Source: Daucus carota subsp. sativus (Eukaryota > Streptophyta > Magnoliopsida > Apiales > Apiaceae). Taken from it: 64,000 nucleotides of DNA. The position numbers were made by a program, and so were the translations under genes. The notes beneath the pieces were generated by a model. That model worked only from the letters and a program-made list of their open reading frames with translations. It did not search any database and was not told the origin of the DNA. The stretch's first letter is position 1. Each line of letters opens with the position of its first letter. The DNA is taken from assembly GCF_001625215.2 (NCBI RefSeq), contig NC_030385.2:40015598-40079597 (forward strand), written 5' to 3'. This document shows, piece after piece, positions 56,426 to 64,000 of this stretch.

Positions 56426-56733
56426 TTTAATTCATGATATTATCTCACTTTCATTTTGTGATTGCGCAAGGAACAACATTTCAATTTCTTAATTTTCACA
56501 TTATAAATTTCAATTTCTTAATTTTCAAAGTATTAAATTTCACAATGTTCATCGATGACGGTTCAAAATACTCTGCACTTCTTTCATCTCATCTCATATT
56601 TGGCTCAATATGTCATTATTTTCTAACTAATCTATCGAGGCATTGCACTCCATTGGCACGATAAATGTAAAACTAACTAATTAACCTCTAACTCATCACA
56701 AAAAATACACAGAAATTGTATAAAGACTACTCA

Positions 56734-59700
56734 TCAATTTCTGTAACCGACACCAAAATGAAACCTCCCTGTTCCGTGATCATTTAAGGCATATTCCAGA
56801 CGCAAAGGTCCAAATGGAGACTCCAAACGCACACCTACTCCATAACCATAACCATTACCAGGCTTTAGTCGTGCTCCAGCAGGATCGCCTGTACAGAAGT
56901 AACACATTTATTGACCAATAACAATTCCTACACATGATGACAACCATGACATCCAAGAGGTTGCAAGTTGCAACTATTTCAAACCATTAAAAAAAAATGG
57001 CATACCAGGTACCGCCGAGGCAGATCCAAGATCAGTGCCACAATCGGCAAATACCACCCCTTCTAAAGGCTTCAGCTGCAAACATATGATGACAATTGAC
57101 AATAAAATCATAATATAAATTTTAGTAAGGAAGTTGTATGAATCCATAAAAAATGATTACGTAGATCAAAATATGCACTCCAACTATCCTTGGCCATGTT
57201 TATTTCACCATAATTAGAACTCCCTAATTATCAGCTCAAATAACTTTAAGGTCTGCTAATTGCTATCTACAGCCTAAGTATCAACATTATTTATCAGCTT
57301 AACATGCATCCAAGGAAATCTAAGAGATTGGGAATGTGACTTTTGTGATAGGAAATTTGATGAGGAAAAATATGTCGGGGAACAGAACTTACTCCTTTGT
57401 GACTTAAAAAAACTAAGTAATAATTTCTTATAACTACTACAATAATTTTTATTTTTATTTTTAATAATTGGTGATTATAAATCTGCAAGTCATAGGTCTA
57501 TCTCAGTATATAGGCATTGTTGCTTTTCAGTGTTGGGGATGGGAGAGTCTAAGAACACCTACCAGGGGAAAAGACATTTCTCCGGAGCCAACCACATGCG
57601 AACGACCAGATCCAATTGCCCCCTCTTCGTATCCTCTCACACTGTTAGTTCCACCAATGGGAAATGCTTCATGAGGAGGAAAATTACCCACCATGTGGCC
57701 ACCAGACAAACTGCAAATAAATACTTCTAAATATGATAACAATCCAAAAAATTGCTCTGCACATGGAATGAATAATATGAAAATAAAAGGTGACACTAGC
57801 AAAAAGACACCTGCACTCGTTTATCAAGAAACATAAGTACCGGATATCACATAAGAGAGAAAGAAAAATTGCACCAGAGAATTCATTTTTTCCAGTCAGG
57901 AAAATAGGACAGACTGTACCAACCTCAACCTAAGACCTGTAATACTTAAAAAAAGGAGGCATCTTACCCAAATGAGAAGGATACAGGACCAGCTACAAAT
58001 CCTTTTCGTGCACGAGCAGTGACTCTGTTAAAAGCTAACCATTCTGTCCATACAGGAAGCCCTTGCTCCATATTTAGTACCAACTGTAAATATGAGAGCA
58101 ATGACAGCAACATAAGGATGCAAAACACAATGTCTAAGTCTAACATTAACCACAAAAACTAACCATCGAAGAGCCAGGGCCACCAGAACCAGTGTATACA
58201 CTCTCAAGTTTAGCAAGTAACATTTTGTCATAGGCATTACCGCTGAAACAATGATTAAAAAAATGATATATAGTGCAGCAATGACATAGTCACCAACCAA
58301 AAATCTAGCAACCAATATACAAGCATATAGGTTCAAAATTGGATACCTTGCAGTGAGTGGACTGCTGTAGAAATCCCTTATGATTGGATTTCCTCTATCA
58401 TCACGAGCACCAGCACGCTGTGAGTTTAGAACATGGGAAAGCGTTATTAGAAGTGATACTAGTACAGGGCTCAAGCCCCTCCAAGGTATATAATATCTAA
58501 CACGTGAACAATGGCTGTTTGTTCCATGGTACCAACTCGTGCTCAGAAAAATTGTGATTTGTGTGAATCCAAATTTCATTTACTTTATGAAAACAAGATA
58601 ACCCCATACTACCATACTTCAGTAGTTCCATTGAATTGCCAACCACATACATGATACATCAGTACCTTAATATAGGGAAGGCCCCCCTGAGTAAAAAGAA
58701 CATTTTTATAAATTAACAAACAAATCTAAAATATTACCTGAAAAGTAACTCCTGCAGTTCCACTCCAATTTGGTCTAAAGGGACGGCTATATTCAATGCC
58801 AGCTGTGACGCGGCCTATGGTAAGTATATTACCATCTGGCTGGGAGTAAACAAGACTGCCAGGGGTTTTCGAATTCTGATTCGGCAATGAAAATACAATT
58901 AGTATTCACAGATTATTCCTCTCAACAATAACAAGAATTTATATCAAATATTTATATCTCAGATTACCTGAACCATGATTGATCTTGATGTTCTCTTATC
59001 GTCTCCTTCAATCCATGGGTCTGTGTAGTTTAATCTAAAAAGTGAATCAACTTGGCCCCTCTCAAGTGAGAGATTAAGCTTTTGATTTCTTCCAAAAAGA
59101 TTTCTATGATGAATTGCACAACTGTATCCATGGGGTAAAAGCAAATGGCATTTCAGTAACAAGGATGATAATATGAAAATGTATTATGCATTCAGCCCAT
59201 TGCAGGAAAAAAAATGGTTACAGGCCTACTTTACATGGACTTTAAAGTTAAATGGTGAATAATCCATGTCAGACACATACAAGGAATGACCCTTGCGCTT
59301 GAATGTATCAATGTTCATGTAATTGCTTTTACTCTTAAATTAGAGCTTAAGAAAGATGATGCGGTTGTCAATAAACATATCTAAAAAGCATGTGGTTGCA
59401 TCATATCTGACTATTAAACAACTTTCATATTATTTATTTTAACATTTGAAAAGTTGATTATACCATTTCTGGCAATACAATGTTACATTCACAGGTGACC
59501 TTTTACATAATGCATTAACCAAACATGAAACATTTAGGCAGTATGCGCAACAATGAAAAACACATTAACGGCAGATATTTAAATACAAAGTGGACAACAG
59601 AAGTCTGGCGAAACATGGACACAAAAACTTGGTAATTAAAGCTTATCGAGTTGCTTAGCATGGTCCTAAAAAGAGGGTAAGGTAATATTAATATCACAGA

Positions 59701-62347
59701 TGCAGTAGGCAAATTCAAAACAACAGCACTCTAATCTCATAGTGTAGTGATATGTACCTGCCAATTAATCCTGCAAGAGGGCCATTTGCGATCCTGCCAC
59801 AGAAAGACAAAAAAAACAAATATTATCCATGATACAACCAGCAATTGAAAATAATTTAAAATTTAAGACAAACAATTCTTCAATCGCTTTGGGACCATGT
59901 GCCCTAGAAAAATAACTCACCCACAGAAAGACATAAAAAAAAACAAATATTATCCATGTTACAACCAGCAATTGAAAATTATTTAAAATTTAAGACAAAC
60001 AATTCTTCAATCGCTTTGGGACCATGTGCCCTAAAAAATTACGCACCCACTTGATATTCCACCCCCAGCAGATATGCCATGACTTTGACGTTCTACCACA
60101 TTCATTGTTAAATCAACCTTGCCTGTATCTGAAATAGGAACAAAAAATAATTCAACAAGTACAGATGGTATGCCAATAGAAGTATGGGGATCTATACACA
60201 TGGGCATAAAATGCATGCAGTAATTCATATTACCTCCAGCAGGCTGTGGAACAATACTAACATCTTCCATTATACCCATTGTTAGCACAGTATCCACATC
60301 TCTTTTCCCTTGAAGCATACTGTAGACCTAGATAAGTATATACAGTTACAGATAGAGATCATGTCAGTATGCTGAGTTGGCCAACAATCTTCTTATAACA
60401 AAAGCGGAAAACTTCCCATAGATTGCACCAAATGGGATTAAAAAGAACAAAGTTAATGAATGTGATTTCAGAATCAAGAACATTCAGAAAACACATTAGA
60501 AACGATAATACAATATCTGCTACAGAAACTATTCGCCCAATATTGACAGGTTAGAGAAGTAACCTCTTGGAAGGAATGGCTAGATGTAACAAAAGGAAAT
60601 CCTTACTATTGGCATATAGGTTGCAAGTAAAAACTGAATTATCCTTGCAACACAGATATCTAATTAGGGTCATAGATCCTTCATCTGGACAACTCATATT
60701 GGACTGGTAAAATAGAAACAAGCAGATAGGTAAAAGACAGCAATTCAGCAAATTAGCAAGTATAATGTGAACTTCAGGCTTCAGCATATAGTTTGTTAAT
60801 GGGCAGAGGATCATATAGGGACATACATATGTACACACACACACACGCATATATATATTCATCCTTGTATAGCAACTCAGTTGTTCACTGATAGAAGACA
60901 AAATCCCTATACGTGGTAGTCAACATGATTTGAAATTTTTGATATCCATTTGTCTGTATTCGTATTCGAAGTAATGTGGATATTATCGGTATGTAAATAA
61001 AGCGGATATTATTTATATCCAAATCTGACAATTTTGGATACAAATACAAATAAAAACTAATTTGTATCCAATAATATCTGAATTCAAAAATAAAGCCAAA
61101 AAAATTAAATCTGAATCTGAAAATAAATAAAAATATAATATTTATCATTATAATAAACTATGAGCAATGTTTTTGTCCATTAATTAATATATTTTTTCTG
61201 AGATATACTTAAATGCATAGATTATTTTAAAAAAGAAAAAATATGATCTGAGTTATTAATATACAATAATAAATATATATCACATTTTAACACTCAATTT
61301 TTTAAACAAAATTATCAAGTTGTTACACCATCAACTTAAAAAAATTCTACCTAAATTAAAAATATATTAAGGTATATCCAGATCCGGTCCGGATATGGAT
61401 TCGTATATCATTTCCAAAATATTTGTTTGACAGCCCTACCCAAATGTTTTTTCGAACAGCAATAGTCAAATTGCTTTAACACAAGGATGATATTCTAGAG
61501 CTAAGTAGAACCAGGCAGATACGACAACTATTTTGATATGATAAGTTGTACTTGTCATATTTTTGGAAAGATTTATATTACACTTTCAGGTTAATTTATA
61601 CAATCATATAAGCGGGTTCCTTTCTTTATTGTGCTTGCAAGAATCAATCATTTAAGTCAAATATATACCTGCCCCTTTTTCGTAGTTAGTTGGCGAAGTA
61701 TAGTTTCTGGCCTTGTCTTCCCTACAGTTGGCTCGCCACTGAATATGGGGAAGCATGTTGGTGGTCATGAAGTTCAAAAATATATACAGTAACACAGTAC
61801 CTAAACAATGTATAAGATAGCAAGAAGGTTCTTACGTCTTGCGACGAAAACGTATGGATATATCATTAACCTCTGCTTCGGAAACTTGTAACCTGATTAT
61901 ACCCCCTGAAAATATCTCAACGCCAGAGACCTAAAAAAATGAACAATATACAATTAGTTACTAATAGGGATATTTCAATCAAATAGTGTGATATATTTGA
62001 CAGGCGGTGAAATAGTACAACGAACCAATCCAAAAAGACCTCGATCCATGTACCAACCATTGATAGAGTCAATTACATCATTCAAACGCCTTATGTTGAC
62101 TATTTTTCCTGCATAACTTGGGACCAAACAGCACCAGGTCTCATATCAGTGGCCACAGAAATTGTATGTATCCCCCAAACTGGATAAGTGTATATATTAT
62201 ACAATATACACATTCAATATGCATGTTCAGAGAACCAAAACTTTATAACGTACCATATCCACCGCGAAAGGCATCTTCCACAAACTTTGATGGAAGAGCA
62301 TTTGCTCCTTCACATACTAAACCTCGGAATTCTTGGTTTGGTTCTAC
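56734..62347 (-). CDS. OEP80: OEP80/Toc75-V outer envelope beta-barrel protein, 5' exons not found
   Basis: Fifteen exons in transcript order: 62254-62347, 62026-62108, 61836-61930, 61669-61738, 60234-60327, 60047-60128, 59758-59793, 58968-59121, 58738-58875, 58347-58417, 58164-58242, 57968-58083, 57563-57710, 57006-57075, 56734-56888. They encode the last 494 residues. OEP80 is an Omp85/BamA homologue that inserts barrel proteins into the chloroplast outer envelope. POTRA-like parts: [33 protein letters not shown] and [20 protein letters not shown]. Barrel signatures: [60 protein letters not shown] (the conserved VRGY loop), ADCGTDLGS and a Phe/aromatic C-terminus [11 protein letters not shown]. 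An expected 150-200 N-terminal residues must lie upstream of 62347, partly or wholly beyond the window. The intron at 59794-60046 is itself a tandem duplication. Confidence 0.92.
59797..60046. repeat. ~127-bp tandem duplication filling an OEP80 intron
   Basis: Two near-identical copies: 'caatcgctttgggaccatgt' at 59881 and 60008, and 'acaaatattatccatg' at 59816 and 59943. The pair fills almost the whole intron between the exons at 60047-60128 and 59758-59793. The junction carries a second donor-like GTGGGTGAGT. Confidence 0.9.
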
Positions 62348-63146
62348 CTTTCAACAGAAGACTTGCAAATTTTAATCTTTCCGTTACAGAAGTAGATAAG
62401 TGTAGAATCATACTAAACATCAATAAAAGTTAAGCTAGCATAGTTGCTTACCCGATATCCGTAAAATCGTCCTAAACATCAACAAAAGTAATGCTAGCAC
62501 TGTTGTTTACCCGATATGCATTAAGAATCTTTTGAGAACAAAATGAAATATGCACGATATGCATTGAGAATCATATAAGAACAAAATGATATATGCATAT
62601 ATTATATACAACTTATATTAGGATTTCTTATCAGTCATCAGCCAAAATAGGAATAAAAAAGGTAACAGGTCTACTTAATTTGTTATCTTTATATATACTG
62701 CAGGTCTAGACAGGTGTAAGCCGGAATGTCTGAGAATGTTACGTAATCCACATAAAAATTATCTTGCAGTTGAACAGATGAACTGTCATTGTGTTATAGG
62801 AATAGGACTACAACTAAAGTGCTGGGCACATTAACTGAAACTAGGACTGCCACACAGTTCTTTCTCGGCAGATAACAGAATATCTATCCACAGATAGATA
62901 TTAGGGTAACTTTGAAGTTTAAAAACCTATGGCCTGCAATGCATGCCAGAAAGTAAAAGATGAAGCTATATTTCTGAAAACTGGAGCTCGTTAGCCACTA
63001 CACCCCAGAGGAGCAGCAAGCAGGATGGATGGATCTATGGACTTGAGCTGCTGGCCCTTTATATATGCAGCAGGAAATCCTCAACCATATTAGTATGACC
63101 TGTACTTTTTGTAGGTACTCAATGAAGAAGAGGCGAATAGACTGGG
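62348..63146. other. Upstream intron or flank of OEP80
   Basis: Probably OEP80 intron. Around 62440-62590 short phrases ('tgcttacccgatat', 'agaacaaaatgatatatgca') occur twice. I could not find the exon expected to encode the N-terminal POTRA part. Confidence 0.4.
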
Positions 63147-63465
63147 TCCTAAATAGCATTAAATGCAACAAGGGCCCATAAAAATAAAGGCAGCTCGATG
63201 GTGGTATACTGGTATGACATGGTTAACTTCATGGAGAAGATTAAAGAATTATAACAATGGGAGAGCATCACAAGTTGGAGTCATGTTAAAGAGAATGCCA
63301 AGTATTGGGACCTGGTAGCATGAAATGCAACAAGAACCCATGAAAATAAAGGCATCTCAGTGGGAGTACACAATTCACATGGCTAACTTCAAGAAGAGTA
63401 TTAAAAGATTATAACAGTAGGAGACCTTTAAAAGTTGCAGTCATGTTAACGGGAATTCCAGGTGT
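63147..63465. repeat. ~160-bp imperfect tandem duplication
   Basis: AAATGCAACAAGGGCCCATA at 63161 matches AAATGCAACAAGAACCCATG at 63323, followed in both by 'aaaataaaggca', 'catggntaacttca' and 'gttgnagtcatgttaa'. Two copies about 80-85% alike by eye. Confidence 0.75.
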
Positions 63466-64000
63466 TTACCAATAGCCTCAGCTCAGACTGATATTGCCAT
63501 ATATCTCATAACAAGCCTGGAGGTGATATTTCAAGAAATCTCAGTATCAGCTTGCTGCTTGCCTATTCTAGCCGGCTCTAAGTCATATGGGTCATCACAA
63601 TCAGGTAGAAGGGTTTTCACAAACAGGTATTGCAGATAAGCCCACTTCATATTCATCATGAACCACCAAGCATGTAGGTAAGGTACCATGATCTTTGGAA
63701 AAATATATATTCTGCATAACTTTCATATAATCTCAAACTCGTTATTCCTCACTTTCATATAATTTCAAAATCTTTATTCCTCAACCAGCTTTAGATAATT
63801 CTTTCACAAAGAACCTGCAATCAATTACAAGAGACACCTTCTACCATCCACGACACCTCCTACCATCCACTGGCTTCGCCTCAGTGTTACTGTAAGGTTT
63901 TATTTTCAGAAAAAAACATTCTGCATCAGTGCATCCTTCCTCGGGCCTTTCTAAAACATTTTTTATGATCTTCCGCTGCATAACAAGTAGGGAAATGAGG
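63466..64000. other. Window edge, no gene assigned
   Basis: Possibly further OEP80 intron or upstream exons. I could not match any stretch to the expected N-terminal sequence. Confidence 0.35.

Noticed and set aside
58028-58579. 183-codon minus-strand frame
   Set aside because: Overlaps three OEP80 exons and their introns in mixed frames; the membrane-like stretch is an artefact.

Overview
This is nuclear DNA of a flowering plant, probably a eudicot. Genes carry GT-AG introns, several products are plastid proteins (anthranilate synthase alpha, the OEP80 envelope barrel, a cis-prenyltransferase), and the AT-rich gaps are full of small DNA transposons (Stowaway with TA duplications, Tourist/Harbinger-like with TAA/TTA duplications, hAT with 8-bp duplications), a SINE and LINE pieces. 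An asterid is my guess from the overall look; the species cannot be fixed by eye.

Layout. (1) 2.5-5.1 kb, plus strand: a cis-prenyltransferase with three exons; its second intron holds two MITEs. (2) 5.2-24.2 kb, minus strand: a tandem duplication of a PPR + anthranilate synthase alpha (ASA) unit. Unit 1 keeps a complete 11-exon ASA gene (copy A, 578 aa) and only a 110-bp relic of its PPR gene. Unit 2 keeps a complete intronless PPR gene and a complete 11-exon ASA gene (copy B, 576 aa). (3) 24.2-30.3 kb: a transposon-rich gap with paired (TA)n-flanked elements and a SINE with perfect target-site duplications. (4) 30.3-33.1 kb, plus strand: ribosomal stalk protein P0, five exons. (5) 35.6-42.2 kb, minus strand: replication licensing factor CDC6, 16 coding exons plus a 5'UTR intron, with E2F-type sites upstream. 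(6) 42.3-44.9 kb: nested transposons. (7) 45.0-47.0 kb, plus strand: an R2R3-MYB of the MYB98/64/119/118 type. (8) 49.2-50.7 kb: a 5'-truncated LINE with 15-bp target duplications. (9) 51.1-54.5 kb, minus strand: a GONST1-like Golgi nucleotide-sugar (GDP-mannose) transporter, nine coding exons. (10) 56.7-62.3 kb, minus strand: the C-terminal 494 residues of OEP80/Toc75-V; its 5' exons were not found.

The genes are housekeeping or developmental and do not form a pathway. The point of greatest interest is the ASA pair. Both copies have intact reading frames through all 11 exons. Copy A has changed the otherwise conserved Ser of its Glu-Ser feedback motif to Cys and lost two residues beside it, while copy B looks canonical. 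This suggests a split into a regulated and a possibly less tryptophan-sensitive isoform. Transposon insertions found in only one copy serve as paralogous empty-site markers for events after the duplication.

Exon boundaries were read by hand from splice consensus, reading phase and remembered family conservation. In every multi-exon gene the summed exon length is a multiple of three.
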